DNA of 64,000 nt from Armatimonadetes bacterium 55-13 (GCA_001898035.1 MKRX01000001.1:78237-142236); one strand, 5' to 3'. Shown: positions 8,582 through 17,670, counted from the stretch's first letter. Numbers and translations are program-made. Notes: generated by a model not told the origin, from the sequence alone.

Positions 8582-9246
8582 GCCAAGTTGACTGGCAGGC
8601 GTACTTGGATGGCTCTCTCAGTCCGGAAGACCGAGCGGCGGCGGACCGTCTCCTGGATACGAGTCCCGACGCTCAAGAGCAGCTGGCGGGGTTGAGAGTC
8701 TTTATTGCGAGCGTTAGGGAAGCCGGACGCTCCGAAGAGGTTCCTTTGGCTCGGTTGGAAGCATTGGTTCCCACCATTAGGCCGCCCTGGTGGCGGCGTG
8801 GCGCTTGGTTGACGGCTTCGGCGGTGGCGGCCATTTTGGTCTTGGCGATCTATCTGCGGCCAAGCGCACCGAATGCGACGTTGAGTGATCGATTGGTCAC
8901 CAACGATCCGGTGGTGGCGGCACAATGGGTTCAGTCCTCCATGCCTTTCCGGGTTCCGACTATAGACCTAGGGCCATCTATGCCGTTGAAATTGATTCAC
9001 CACACCGACAAATCCTGCTGTTTTGACTATTTGGTCCATGGAAAGATCTATCACGTCAACGTCTATGAGAAGGGTGAACGAAGGGGATCGGGGCGTGAAA
9101 TTAAGCTGAAATGCGGCACGACGGCGTATGTTGGCCATGGCGTCCACTGGGAACAGAATGATTTGGCATTCTATGTTATCGGTCCGGATGAGTCCACCAG
9201 CGTCGAAGTTGCGACGCTAGCGAGCAGCCAGTTGAATAGAGCCTGA
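8578..9246 (+). CDS. Anti-sigma factor-like single-pass membrane protein
   Basis: 222 residues. The N-terminal ~75 residues form an acidic helical cytoplasmic domain of the anti-sigma type (WQAYLDGSLSPEDRAAADRLL), without the HxxxCxxC zinc motif of ZAS proteins. A single membrane helix lies at ~82-98 (LTASAVAAILVLAIYL), followed by a ~120-residue extracytoplasmic domain containing a CC pair (DKSCCFDY) and one further Cys. Its start overlaps the sigma-factor stop by 4 nt, which implies translational coupling and 1:1 production. The outer domain is the likely sensor, possibly of a redox or metal signal given the cysteines; that is inference. Confidence 0.75.
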   Translation: MSQVDWQAYLDGSLSPEDRAAADRLLDTSPDAQEQLAGLRVFIASVREAGRSEEVPLARLEALVPTIRPPWWRRGAWLTASAVAAILVLAIYLRPSAPNATLSDRLVTNDPVVAAQWVQSSMPFRVPTIDLGPSMPLKLIHHTDKSCCFDYLVHGKIYHVNVYEKGERRGSGREIKLKCGTTAYVGHGVHWEQNDLAFYVIGPDESTSVEVATLASSQLNRA

Positions 9247-9277
9247 GCAAGCTGAATTCGAGTATTGTGAATTCGCG

Positions 9278-10636
9278 GTGCAAAGGAAATCTCGGTTCGT
9301 CGATCGTAAAAAACCCCTTCGCGAAAAACTGTTGCGGCCGTTTGCCGAATTCGCCAAGACGGAGGCCTCCAGCGGCATTGTCTTGATGATCGCGGCGGTG
9401 GTGGCGTTGGTCTGGGCCAACTCACCCTGGGCGGAAAGCTACTTCCACATCTGGGAAAGCCAAGTCATGGTGGTCTTCGGGCCGCTCAAGTTGGACAAGC
9501 ATCTCATCCACTGGATCAACGACGGCTTGATGGCTGTGTTCTTTTTCCTCGTTGGGCTTGAGATCAAGCGTGAAATCCTGCTTGGTGAACTTGCTTCGAT
9601 TCGGAAGGCCACCCTGCCGATTGTCGCGGCGATTGGAGGAATGGTGGTACCTGCGCTTATTTACGCAGCGATTAACCATGGGCATCCTACTGCCAAAGGC
9701 TGGGGAATACCGATGGCGACGGACATTGCGTTCGCGCTAGGCGTTTTGAATCTACTGGGCCCGCGGGTGCCGTTCGCTCTCAAAGTGTTCTTGGCGGCGG
9801 TGGCGATTGTGGACGATATTGGGGCCGTTGCAGTCATTGCAGTTTTTTATTCGGAAGAAATTCAGTGGGCCATGCTGGGCGCGGCAGGCGCGATTCTGGT
9901 GGTCATGGTCGCGATCAATCGACTGGGAATCCGGGGGCCGATTTACTATCTGATCCCGGGTGTTTTGGTTTGGTATTTCTTCCTCAAGTCAGGTATCCAT
10001 GCGACCATTGCCGGAGTTCTTACGGCGATGCTGATTCCGACTCGCGTCCATTTGGTCCCGAACGAATTTGCCAGTGAAGCTCGCGAAGCTCTGGAGGAGT
10101 TCGATAAGCATTGCTCCTCCGCCGAGCGATCAATCATGAACCAGGATCAGCAAACGGCAGTACACGCCTTGGAGAAAGCTTGCGAGAGGGTGCAGATGCC
10201 GTTACAGCGAATCGAGCATATGCTTCACCCTTGGGTGAGCTTGCTGATCATGCCGATCTTCGCATTCGCCAACGCGGGCGTCGTTTTGAGCGGCGGAGTG
10301 GCAGGTTTGGTGACCGAACCAGCCAGTTTGGGCGTCGTTTTGGGACTCTTCATCGGAAAACCCGTCGGGGTCGTCTTGGCTTCCTATCTGGCGGTGAAAG
10401 CAAAAGTTGCCAGCCTGCCTGACCGGGTTGGTTGGCGTCAGATGATTGGGGTGGGGATCTTGGCGGGAATCGGATTTACGATGTCATTGTTTATTGCCGA
10501 TTTGGCATTCACCGACGCGACTCATTTGATGCATGCGAAGCTCGCGATTCTCAGTGGATCGATCTTGGCGGGCACTGCGGGGTTCTTGTTACTTTGGCGG
10601 CATGGGCGGTCACGACGGGCGGTTGGAACTACCTAG
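9278..10636 (+). CDS. nhaA: Na+/H+ antiporter NhaA
   Basis: 452 residues from a GTG start. It has the NhaA family pattern: an N-terminal SSGIVLMIAAVVALVWANSP helix, WINDGLMAVFFFLVGLEIKRE, MATDIAFALGVL (the Asp equivalent to E. coli D133), and VDDIGAVAVIAVFY (the paired Asp that carry Na+/H+). About eleven to twelve membrane helices are expected. It exports Na+ in exchange for protons in pH and salt homeostasis. The ~65-residue hydrophilic insertion around 260-310 and the length are typical of the longer NhaA subgroup. Its 3' end overlaps that of the convergent GbsR-type regulator by 27 bp. Confidence 0.96.
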   Translation: MQRKSRFVDRKKPLREKLLRPFAEFAKTEASSGIVLMIAAVVALVWANSPWAESYFHIWESQVMVVFGPLKLDKHLIHWINDGLMAVFFFLVGLEIKREILLGELASIRKATLPIVAAIGGMVVPALIYAAINHGHPTAKGWGIPMATDIAFALGVLNLLGPRVPFALKVFLAAVAIVDDIGAVAVIAVFYSEEIQWAMLGAAGAILVVMVAINRLGIRGPIYYLIPGVLVWYFFLKSGIHATIAGVLTAMLIPTRVHLVPNEFASEAREALEEFDKHCSSAERSIMNQDQQTAVHALEKACERVQMPLQRIEHMLHPWVSLLIMPIFAFANAGVVLSGGVAGLVTEPASLGVVLGLFIGKPVGVVLASYLAVKAKVASLPDRVGWRQMIGVGILAGIGFTMSLFIADLAFTDATHLMHAKLAILSGSILAGTAGFLLLWRHGRSRRAVGTT

Positions 10637-11158
10637 AAGATCTCGCATCTCGTCAAGCGACCGATCAGAGCCGAAGACTTGACGATAGGCGACGTCGATG
10701 AGGTCGAAGATTTCGAGGAGCGCTTCCAAGCGGGTTCGCATGGTTTGGGCCGGGCCGGATGGATCGTCGGCAGGAACCCTATCCAGGCATTCCCGGATGG
10801 CGTCTGCGGTGGGATCGATTTCTCGCCGTTTTCGCTCGCGAATGACCCTAATGAACATTTGATAAGGATCGATTTCGCTAAGATAGGTGTCTTTTCGGTC
10901 GCCCGGATGTCGAAAGCGGCGAACGATGCCCCAGTCCATGAGTTCGCGTAGATTCATGGAAGCGTTGCCTCGGCTGATCTGGAGGCGGTCCATGATTTCG
11001 TTGACTTCCATGGGGACGCCGGTAACGAAGAGAAGGGCGTGAATTTGGGCCATGGTGCGGTTAATGCCCCAGCTTGAACTCATTCGGCCCCACTCCAAGA
11101 TAAATTGATCTTGAGCCTGGGTCAGGCTGCTGTGGTCCGGGGCCGTGGGCTTTTCCAT
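10610..11158 (-). CDS. GbsR/MarR-family transcriptional regulator
   Basis: 182 residues from the ATG at 11158 (MEKPTAPDHSS). The GbsR-type winged helix is clear: WGINRTMAQIHALLFVTG, MEVNEIMDRLQISRGNASMNLRELMDWGIVRRFRHPGDRKDTY. The C-terminal half is helical. In Bacillus, GbsR senses choline and represses glycine betaine genes; other members have other targets. Here the neighbour is nhaA (convergent, 27-bp overlap), which fits an osmotic or ionic role but does not prove it. An upstream in-frame extension to 11335 is rejected because the family match begins at the chosen Met. Confidence 0.85.
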   Translation of the reverse strand: MEKPTAPDHSSLTQAQDQFILEWGRMSSSWGINRTMAQIHALLFVTGVPMEVNEIMDRLQISRGNASMNLRELMDWGIVRRFRHPGDRKDTYLSEIDPYQMFIRVIRERKRREIDPTADAIRECLDRVPADDPSGPAQTMRTRLEALLEIFDLIDVAYRQVFGSDRSLDEMRDLLGSSNRPS

Positions 11159-11228
11159 GGTTAGATTGAGTGTATCCGAACCCAAACAGCCATAAACGCA
11201 ATCCAAGAATACTGGAAGGTGGAATCCC

Positions 11229-11825
11229 TTGGCCGTATTTGAGAAGAGCGCTTTGATCGGCGCTCGCATTCGACTCCAACGACTTTCCGACTCTGCCGCC
11301 TTTGGCGGGTGGGTACGGGCATTCGATAAGTCCAATTTGTTATTGGTTACCGATGGCGCTCCCTCGTTAGGAGCGAACGATCGATTTGTGATGACCGTTG
11401 TGGGAGATGAGCTGTCGGCTTCGTTTATCGCCGATTTTGTCGATACGTTGGCTCTGGGAGCGGAAACGGTCTTTCATTTCAACTTGATCAGCAAGGTGGA
11501 TTATAAGCCTGCTACGGAAGAAGCTCGTCATCGGGTGAGAGAGTGCGTTGTACAACTTTCGATGGGCGCAGAGCGATCCGTGAGTGGCGTTTTACACGAT
11601 GTTTCCGATCACGGGGCGGGAGTGCTGGCTTCGGAGAGCCTGGCCGCAGGCGCGGTCACCGAGATACTGCTGACGATCGCCGGAAGAGAGGTGCGGCTCC
11701 GAGCCGAAGTGCGTCATTGCAGCGCATCTCCTTCTGCACCAGGGATGTACAGAATTGGGTTGCGATTGCTGGAAATGGGGAGAATGGAGGGTGCGCTGTG
11801 GCGAGGTCTTGCCGAAGACGCGTAG
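11229..11825 (+). CDS. PilZ-domain protein
   Basis: 198 residues from a TTG start preceded by an AAGGTGG ribosome binding site 7 nt upstream. The C-terminal half is a PilZ domain with both c-di-GMP contact motifs: RHRVR at ~100 and DVSDHGAG at ~122, then YRIGLRLLEM. The N-terminal ~95 residues form a beta-rich YcgR-N/flagellar-brake-like domain. It is probably a cytoplasmic c-di-GMP effector acting on motility, pili or secretion. It is divergent from the GbsR-type regulator and not linked to a cyclase gene, although an HD-GYP/PilZ pair lies 2 kb away. Confidence 0.85.
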   Translation: MAVFEKSALIGARIRLQRLSDSAAFGGWVRAFDKSNLLLVTDGAPSLGANDRFVMTVVGDELSASFIADFVDTLALGAETVFHFNLISKVDYKPATEEARHRVRECVVQLSMGAERSVSGVLHDVSDHGAGVLASESLAAGAVTEILLTIAGREVRLRAEVRHCSASPSAPGMYRIGLRLLEMGRMEGALWRGLAEDA

Positions 11826-12048
11826 GCTTTCATCGTCAACGAGCCAATTGGCGTTGTCGTTGGAAACGATGTTGAGGCAGATTTTGATCGATTGTTAAGA
11901 GATCATTCAGAGCGATCTTTAAACACCGGTAACGGATATCACCGTTCGGTTTTCAGAGCAGAAGCCCGTTTGGGGCCGAGATGATATCTCTTCCCGCCAT
12001 TGGAGAGAGAGTAGGGAAGGGCGACGCTGCACTTCCGAGAGATTGAAG

Positions 12049-12294
12049 TTAGCCTGCTAACTCGGTGGCCTTTTCTCGATTGAGGTCGATAAAGCTCCGC
12101 CATTGAGCAGGCACATCGGTATCGACAAAGATTGCGGTAACGGGGCATTCGGGTTCGCAGAGACCACAGTCAATGCACTCGTCAGGGTTGATATAGACCT
12201 GATCCTCGCCTTCATAGATGCAATCGACCGGGCAAACGGTCATACAGGACTTGTCCTTGACTCCGATACAGGGTTCAGCGACTACGTAGGGCAT
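12049..12294 (-). CDS. fdxA: Seven-iron ferredoxin (3Fe-4S/4Fe-4S), FdxA type
   Basis: 81 residues, with two cluster motifs. The first is [17 protein letters not shown], in which the spacing of the first Cys is that of 3Fe-4S-forming ferredoxins. The second is [13 protein letters not shown] for the 4Fe-4S cluster. [15 protein letters not shown] between them is the FdxA signature. It is a soluble low-potential electron carrier. It is monocistronic, and its upstream region shares the gap with the downstream end of the TetR-family gene. Length and all eight expected cysteines agree with the family. Confidence 0.93.
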   Translation of the reverse strand: MPYVVAEPCIGVKDKSCMTVCPVDCIYEGEDQVYINPDECIDCGLCEPECPVTAIFVDTDVPAQWRSFIDLNREKATELAG

Positions 12295-12346
12295 CTTTTT
12301 TCTATCCTTAGATTGAGCAGTTTAACATACGACGCCCAAGAGATTC

Positions 12347-12898
12347 TTAAGCAGCGCCAAAGCCGTTTACGAATCTCTGGGCATACCACTTGGCGGTTGT
12401 TACTTCGTAGCCAGGCGCACCTTTTTTCCTCAGTTGATGCAAGCCGGCAAGGAAGACGTCAGCGACAGGACCGATGGGTTCCGGGGGCAGCTCATTTCGC
12501 TCCATCGCTTCAATAAGAATGGCGCAAAGGGGTTCGTATAGCGCCTGAAAATAGGCGTTGTAGACCGCCTCTTGGGACTCTGGCCGGACCAACCCGGGTA
12601 TGTCTCTCAAGACTTGGTCAATGTCGAAAGGCACTTCTAGGAGGAAGATTGTGGAGAAAGCAGTGAGTCCCTCCGTGAGAGACGTTCCAGCGCGAAGCCG
12701 GAATTTCTCTCCGATGCCAGAGAAGGCTTGGGCAGCCCACTCTACAAACAGTCCTTCCTTATCCTTGAAGTGGTAGTAGAGGGTGGGGGGTTGAACTTCG
12801 GCGATGGCCAAGAGCGGAGCGATAGCGACTTCTTGATATGGCCGAAGCCCCATGAGCTTCTCAGCCGCCGCCATGATCCTTTCCCTGCCACCCATCAT
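12347..12898 (-). CDS. TetR/AcrR-family transcriptional regulator
   Basis: 183 residues. The N-terminal TetR HTH is visible (IMAAAEKLMGLRPYQEVAIAP, VQPPTLYYHFKDKEGLFVEW). The C-terminal helical ligand-binding region is not recognisable to a subfamily. Two adjacent ATG codons (12898 and 12895) are possible starts. A TAATAT box lies 5 nt before the first one, and no Shine-Dalgarno is visible. It is divergent from the Fe-S carrier gene at 13046. The effector is unknown. Confidence 0.88.
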   Translation of the reverse strand: MMGGRERIMAAAEKLMGLRPYQEVAIAPLLAIAEVQPPTLYYHFKDKEGLFVEWAAQAFSGIGEKFRLRAGTSLTEGLTAFSTIFLLEVPFDIDQVLRDIPGLVRPESQEAVYNAYFQALYEPLCAILIEAMERNELPPEPIGPVADVFLAGLHQLRKKGAPGYEVTTAKWYAQRFVNGFGAA

Positions 12899-13045
12899 GA
12901 GCAATATTATCGGTTTGTTGGCTAAAATCGCCGAGGCTTCCCGAATAGACCTACTTTTGGGGGGATTTTGATTACAAAATAGGTTATTGGCGCGCCGATC
13001 TCGGCCCGCCGACGTAGAACCCTTTGGAGTTTTAGTTACAGACCA

Positions 13046-13420
13046 ATGATCACCCTAACCGAACGAGCCGCTACCGAATTGAAAGACCTGATCAAGAGTC
13101 AGGATAAACCTGGAATCGCGTTACGCGTGTGGGTCCAGGGTGGAGGCTGCTCCGGATTGTCTTACGGTATGGCCCTGGACGACCAAGAGCCAGAGGGCGC
13201 CGATCAGGTTTTCACTCATGGCGACATCAAGATCTATGTCGATCCGTTGAGCCTGAATTACATGGACGGCAGCTCGGTTGACTACGTGGATGAGATCATG
13301 GGCGGGGGCTTTAAGATCGACAACCCGAATGCAGTGAGCTCCTGCGGTTGTGGGTCCTCCTTTAAGACCGAAGGGTCTGAAGGTGGAGGAGGCGGCTGCG
13401 GAAGTTGCGGCTGCCGTTAG
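13046..13420 (+). CDS. erpA: A-type iron-sulfur carrier (ErpA/IscA/HesB family)
   Basis: 124 residues with the three conserved cysteines of A-type carriers: GGGCSGLSYGM near 35, and SCGCGSSF near 102-107. It binds or delivers Fe-S clusters to apoproteins. The match to ErpA rather than IscA is tentative. After the usual end it has an extra Gly/Cys-rich tail (EGGGGGCGSCGCR) with three further cysteines, absent from standard ~107-115-residue members. A perfect bidirectional terminator follows at once. Confidence 0.88.
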   Translation: MITLTERAATELKDLIKSQDKPGIALRVWVQGGGCSGLSYGMALDDQEPEGADQVFTHGDIKIYVDPLSLNYMDGSSVDYVDEIMGGGFKIDNPNAVSSCGCGSSFKTEGSEGGGGGCGSCGCR

Positions 13421-13428
13421 GATAAATT

Positions 13429-13466
13429 AAAAAAACGCGGACTTCCTCAGAAGTCCGCGTTTTTTT
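13429..13466. terminator. Bidirectional intrinsic terminator
   Basis: A 10-bp perfect stem (13436-13445 with 13450-13459) around a CTCA loop, flanked by an A-tract (13429-13435) and a T-tract (13460-13466). It ends the Fe-S carrier gene on the plus strand and the HD-GYP/PilZ operon on the minus strand. Confidence 0.93.
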
Positions 13467-13467
13467 G

Positions 13468-13899
13468 TTACATCTCAGGACGGACGAGAAGTCCATCGCA
13501 TTGGCGCTGAAAGATATCGTGAACGTACTCGGCGATGGCCATTCGATCGGAGTGACCTTCCGGCATGAATTTGAGTCCGGTGGAGAAGAGATCGCTGTTT
13601 TCCATCAGGGTCGAGTGGCGTATTTCCCCTCGAAGAGCCAACGGAGGGAGATCCGCACAACCCACGCGGACAGAGCAAAGCTCACCGACAGGCAATTGAT
13701 CTCGGGATCGAATTTGCAGACCACCCAGGCTAATGTCGACGATGACCGCGTTGATGGATGTCGCACTGTTGTCGAGGTCGATGACGACGTAGTCAAGGAT
13801 GTCGTATCGAAGGTATCGGCGTTTATCGGTTCCGTACGGCTGGCTCAAAATTGATTCCTCATCACGCGGCCCAGTCTTCGCTTCTGGACCAAAATTCAC
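13468..13899 (-). CDS. PilZ-domain protein, c-di-GMP effector
   Basis: 143 residues from a GTG start. It is essentially one PilZ domain with RRYLRYDI at ~27 and VDISLGGLQI at ~54, the two c-di-GMP-binding motifs, followed by a beta-barrel. It begins 38 nt inside the end of the upstream HD-GYP gene, so the pair is one transcriptional unit. A c-di-GMP phosphodiesterase and a receptor are thus made together. The start lies in the overlap because no later Met precedes the RRYLR motif. Confidence 0.88.
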   Translation of the reverse strand: MNFGPEAKTGPRDEESILSQPYGTDKRRYLRYDILDYVVIDLDNSATSINAVIVDISLGGLQIRSRDQLPVGELCSVRVGCADLPPLALRGEIRHSTLMENSDLFSTGLKFMPEGHSDRMAIAEYVHDIFQRQCDGLLVRPEM

Positions 13900-16135
13900 G
13901 ATCGCTCATTACTATTTCGGTAAGAATCGTTACAAGTTCAGGGTTAAGTTGGCCTTGTTGAGCCATATCTTTCATCTGATCTAGCGCATTTTCCAGGGTT
14001 AAGGCGCCGCGATAGGCTCGATCTGAGGTCATGGCGTCCAGACAATCCGCTACGGCAACGATTTGAACGATGCGAGGGATTTGGTCGCCGGTGAGACCAT
14101 CTGGGTAACCAGAGCCATCTGAGCGCTCGTGATGCCAACGCACGATGGGCACACAGTCGCGGAACAGCGGCATGTCTTCAATGAGCTTTGCTCCGGTCGA
14201 TGGGTGTGCACGAATGATTTCAAATTCCTCCTCAGAAAGCGGTCCAGCTTTGAGAAGAATATCGTCGGGGACGGCAATTTTTCCGACATCGTGGAGCAGG
14301 GCGCCCATACGAAGGGTTTTTCGTTCAGAGGCTTCTAATCCAATATGATCGGCAATTGCCATCGCGTAATTGGTAACGCGCTCGCTGTGGCCCGCAGTGT
14401 AGATGCATTTGGCTTCGATGGTCTTGACCAGGGTCTGAACCATGGCTTCCAGGTTGTCTTCGAGGTCCTTTACAACCCGGCGCAGCATACGATTCTTTTG
14501 CTGTACTTCTCGGTTCTTACCGGCCAATTGATCTTGGGCCGTGACCCGCTGGGTGAGATCTACGGTGAAACCGAGAAGGTATTCGACTTCGGAGTCATCG
14601 TTGCATATTGCGTTGACATGGGCCTCAACGACTTGTAGTTCGCCAGTTGGTCCGATCAACTTGCATTGGAGTGTCAGCGTTTCTCCGGCGGCAAACGCTT
14701 GGTCCATTTCATAGAAGAATTCGTCGGCACTTGGTTCGACCAAGGCATGAGTCCAGCGATCCGTCCGATCATCGTCTTCTGCTCGACCGCATTGGTCATC
14801 CCAAGTCGCGTTAGAGAACGAGATTTTTTTATCCGCGTAGACGAAACAACCGATGGGGAGATTCTCCACGACTTGCCGGTAGGCAATGTCCATCCGGTGG
14901 CAATCCGTTTTGGCCGCGATTAGGTCTTGCTGCTGAATGGAGGCGGTGCGGACGATGGCAATGGTGCCGATGGCCATGAACGCCGAAATGAAGAAGAGCA
15001 CCACCAGGCTTGCGCGTTCGTCTCGAATCTGGGTTTTGGCTTTTGTTTGGAGGCCGTTTTCACGGTTGATCTCGGCAACCAACTGACCTCGAACCGAACT
15101 TAGCCCGATGGCGCCTTTTGAGCGAGATGGCTCGCTTTGAATGTCTACGATTCGTTGGTAGAACCAGGCGATGTCGGCCTTGCGAGAGGAGGCACCCAGA
15201 TTAGCGAGACCCTCGGTCCAGCCGGAGTCACTCTTCTGAGTCATATCGATCTGACTGAGGAGAGAGGAGTAAACGCTATTACGTTCGAGCGACTTTTGAT
15301 AGTCGGTCAGCGAGCGCTGCTGCGTCACAAGGCTCTGGATGGCGCCGAGGAACGTGATAATGGCAAGGCCACCGAGGGCGACTTCCAAGATCGTTCCTCG
15401 GAAAATTCGGTTTGAACCGGTCAGGTAACGAATCCAGCCTTGGGAGTCTTCAGAGGCCGAAATTTTGCGGGTAAATGCCCAGCCGAATACAACTCCCATG
15501 ATGACGACGAGAACAAGACCCACGCTCACCGCGTAAATGAGGGCTAGCTGGTGATCTTCGATGTCGTCCGCGAGGCGGTCAATACCAAGGACGGCGACTA
15601 CTTTGCCCTCTTTGTTTCGGATGGGAGCAAAGCCGCTGATGAAGGTTCCCCAGCGGTCATGGGTAGGTTCTGAATCTACCGTGACGACGTTGTTTTCGTA
15701 GGCGCTTTTGGCGTTGAGGGGAATCTCTGGGTAGGGGTCTCCCAGGTAAGACTTGTCGTCTACCCCGTCGCTATCGTGATCTCCGGGGGGTGTGGGATCG
15801 AGTACGAAGACGTAATCGTTTTCGGACTTGCGAAGCGTGTAAATGTAGCGGGCCCCTCTGATCTTTCGTTTCGCTTCGGCAAGCTTTTCGACCTCTGTGC
15901 GATAGAGTTCGGAATCCATCTGGCGCGGGGAAACCAGTTTTTCGTGGATATCAGGATCGACCAGCATGGAAGTGATGCTGGCTAAATTGGCCAGTTCACC
16001 TTGATAGTCGCGCTGATAGCGATCTAGCGACAGCTTCAGGATGGCAATACCGGCACTCACCCCGACGATAATGAACGCGGTGGTAAGGAGAGCCCAGAGC
16101 CTGAGTTGAGCACGTGACGGTCGCTGGTGTCGCAT
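13862..16135 (-). CDS. Membrane HD-GYP c-di-GMP phosphodiesterase with PAS domain
   Basis: 757 residues. A membrane helix at ~13-35 is followed by a periplasmic sensor region (~36-205), then helices near 206-230 and 248-270. A second extracytoplasmic loop leads to a helix near 365-385. A PAS domain lies at ~405-520. The C-terminal HD-GYP domain has LLHDVGK (H-D at 614-615), HHERSDGSGYP at ~668-678, and a conserved VADCLDAMTSDRAY. The catalytic residues are present, so hydrolysis of c-di-GMP is expected. The first sensor region resembles a Cache-type domain (RYIYTLRKSENDYVFVLD). It overlaps the downstream PilZ gene by 38 nt. Confidence 0.92.
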   Translation of the reverse strand: MRHQRPSRAQLRLWALLTTAFIIVGVSAGIAILKLSLDRYQRDYQGELANLASITSMLVDPDIHEKLVSPRQMDSELYRTEVEKLAEAKRKIRGARYIYTLRKSENDYVFVLDPTPPGDHDSDGVDDKSYLGDPYPEIPLNAKSAYENNVVTVDSEPTHDRWGTFISGFAPIRNKEGKVVAVLGIDRLADDIEDHQLALIYAVSVGLVLVVIMGVVFGWAFTRKISASEDSQGWIRYLTGSNRIFRGTILEVALGGLAIITFLGAIQSLVTQQRSLTDYQKSLERNSVYSSLLSQIDMTQKSDSGWTEGLANLGASSRKADIAWFYQRIVDIQSEPSRSKGAIGLSSVRGQLVAEINRENGLQTKAKTQIRDERASLVVLFFISAFMAIGTIAIVRTASIQQQDLIAAKTDCHRMDIAYRQVVENLPIGCFVYADKKISFSNATWDDQCGRAEDDDRTDRWTHALVEPSADEFFYEMDQAFAAGETLTLQCKLIGPTGELQVVEAHVNAICNDDSEVEYLLGFTVDLTQRVTAQDQLAGKNREVQQKNRMLRRVVKDLEDNLEAMVQTLVKTIEAKCIYTAGHSERVTNYAMAIADHIGLEASERKTLRMGALLHDVGKIAVPDDILLKAGPLSEEEFEIIRAHPSTGAKLIEDMPLFRDCVPIVRWHHERSDGSGYPDGLTGDQIPRIVQIVAVADCLDAMTSDRAYRGALTLENALDQMKDMAQQGQLNPELVTILTEIVMSDREFWSRSEDWAA

Positions 16136-16193
16136 ATCCGAGCACCTCGAGCGTGCTCAGGTATTTTTCGGTGAATTTGAGATAAATCTGCAT

Positions 16194-16231
16194 AAAAAAA
16201 GCGGCTTGGCAATGAGGGCCAAACCGCTTTT
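16194..16231 (-). terminator. Intrinsic terminator of the copper-amine-oxidase-like gene
   Basis: A 12-bp stem with one G-U pair (AAGCGG-CTTGGC against GCCAAACCGCTT) and a six-base loop. On the minus strand it is followed by seven T residues (A-tract 16194-16200 on plus). It also has T residues on the plus side. Confidence 0.88.
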
Positions 16232-16246
16232 CTATTTGAACCTGAC

Positions 16247-17620
16247 TTATTTCTTGACTGGAGTGATCAATACGTGGCCGGTTGCGGGATCGAACTCAAT
16301 GTTTACGTTAAGCGTTTCTTGAATGAAGCTTAGCGGTACCACGGTTCGACCATTATCGATAAACGGAGCAGTCTCCATTTCGACGACCTTGCCGTTGACC
16401 TTGGCGTCCTTATTGCCGATGGCAATAAAGATTTCGCGACCTTGGGCTTTGGCCTCGACGATCTTCTCGAACGCTTTCCAATTCACTTCTCCACCGGCCT
16501 TTTCGAGAAGGTGTCGAATGGGAGTGAGAGGGATACCGTTTTCTACGCGAGGCTGCACGTCGAAATCGACGAACTGCTTGTTGTAGAGAAGGACCAAGGA
16601 GTTCATGTTAGGAAGCTTCTGGCCCTTGGTGATAGCGATCTTGCCTGCAGAGTTTGTGACGTTCTTGACCGTGGACATGACGCCGCTGGTCTTCTGCATG
16701 TTCTTGGCAACTCGGGTGCCGGTTGGGGTCAGGAACTTAGGTCCGAGCGCGGTGGCGCTGGTCTTAACAGTGGGTTTGGTTCCGCTCATGGCGCCGGTGG
16801 CCGTTGCCGACTGGTTCAGGACGAGAGTGGGAGCAGAACCAGGAGCGGCGGGAGTGACAGCGTGAGTGTTTTTCACAACAGCCGAAGCTCCGCTATTGGT
16901 CTTATTCGTCTTCATTCCAGCGGCATCAGAAGTTGCGGGATCGCTCTGTTTGGTGCTGGGAATGGTTTCGATGGGGCGCTCCGTGCGGCCGCCTGGATTA
17001 TTCACGAAGATTTTGACCTTGCGGGTCTTCATCGTCTGACTCGTTTCATCGACGACCCAAGCTTCCACCTCGTGCCAACCGTTGGTTTCTCGGGAAGTGT
17101 CCCAGAGGTAGTTGAACGGAGGCACGTTCATCATCGACTTGAATTGGTTGTCGACGAAGAAGCTCACGTAGGCGCTTCGCAGTTCCCGACCGAATCCGAC
17201 TTTGATTTCCACCGGACCTTGGACGGTCTGGCCAATCTTTGGCGACGTCAGGAAGATCGGGCTGTTGTTATCCGATTCCGCGTTGATCGTCGTCTTTTCA
17301 ACACCCAGGAGTTTGCCATTCTTATCGTAGAGGCAGACCTCAACGGTGTTTTCTCCATCGTTCAGAGCGGCGAGATTGATGTTGAAGTTTGTTTCGCCGC
17401 TGGCCTTGGCCGCGCTGACGGGGCGAGTCCCCATGCTCTCGCCGTTCAGCTTAAGTTCGATCAGGGCAGCATTTGCGCCGGAATACCGGATCGTAAGCGT
17501 GGGGCTGTTCAGCGCTCGGTCAATGGCAATTCTGACATCGAACACGAAAGCGTTTGCGGCCACGCTGAGAACCGCCATTCCCGCAAGGATGCACATCTTG
17601 CGAAGGAGTTTTCTGGTCAT
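16247..17620 (-). CDS. Secreted protein with Ig-like and copper amine oxidase N-terminal-like (stalk) domain
   Basis: 457 residues from the ATG at 17620 (MTRKLLRKMC), which has GGTGG 8 nt upstream; the ATG at 17626 is an alternative. Residues 1-~25 form a signal peptide. Two beta-sandwich/Ig-like regions follow; the second, ~135-230, contains GWHEVEAWVVDE. A long Ala/Thr/Ser-rich linker covers ~235-345. The C-terminal ~110 residues are a Cu_amine_oxidN1-like domain (VENGIPLTPIRHLLEKAGGEVNW, RTVVPLSFIQETLNVNIEFD). This domain occurs in surface proteins of Gram-positive bacteria and Armatimonadota, usually without oxidase activity. A structural or cell-envelope role is likely. Confidence 0.78.
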   Translation of the reverse strand: MTRKLLRKMCILAGMAVLSVAANAFVFDVRIAIDRALNSPTLTIRYSGANAALIELKLNGESMGTRPVSAAKASGETNFNINLAALNDGENTVEVCLYDKNGKLLGVEKTTINAESDNNSPIFLTSPKIGQTVQGPVEIKVGFGRELRSAYVSFFVDNQFKSMMNVPPFNYLWDTSRETNGWHEVEAWVVDETSQTMKTRKVKIFVNNPGGRTERPIETIPSTKQSDPATSDAAGMKTNKTNSGASAVVKNTHAVTPAAPGSAPTLVLNQSATATGAMSGTKPTVKTSATALGPKFLTPTGTRVAKNMQKTSGVMSTVKNVTNSAGKIAITKGQKLPNMNSLVLLYNKQFVDFDVQPRVENGIPLTPIRHLLEKAGGEVNWKAFEKIVEAKAQGREIFIAIGNKDAKVNGKVVEMETAPFIDNGRTVVPLSFIQETLNVNIEFDPATGHVLITPVKK

Positions 17621-17670
17621 AGACATATCCACCGTACCCAAATGGCCCGCACTGGCAGGCAACTCGCGTT

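Noticed and set aside
11889..11899. Single copy of the 11-bp repeat motif (minus-strand CTTAACAATCG)
   Set aside because: Lies between convergent gene ends with no second in-phase unit, so it is probably chance.
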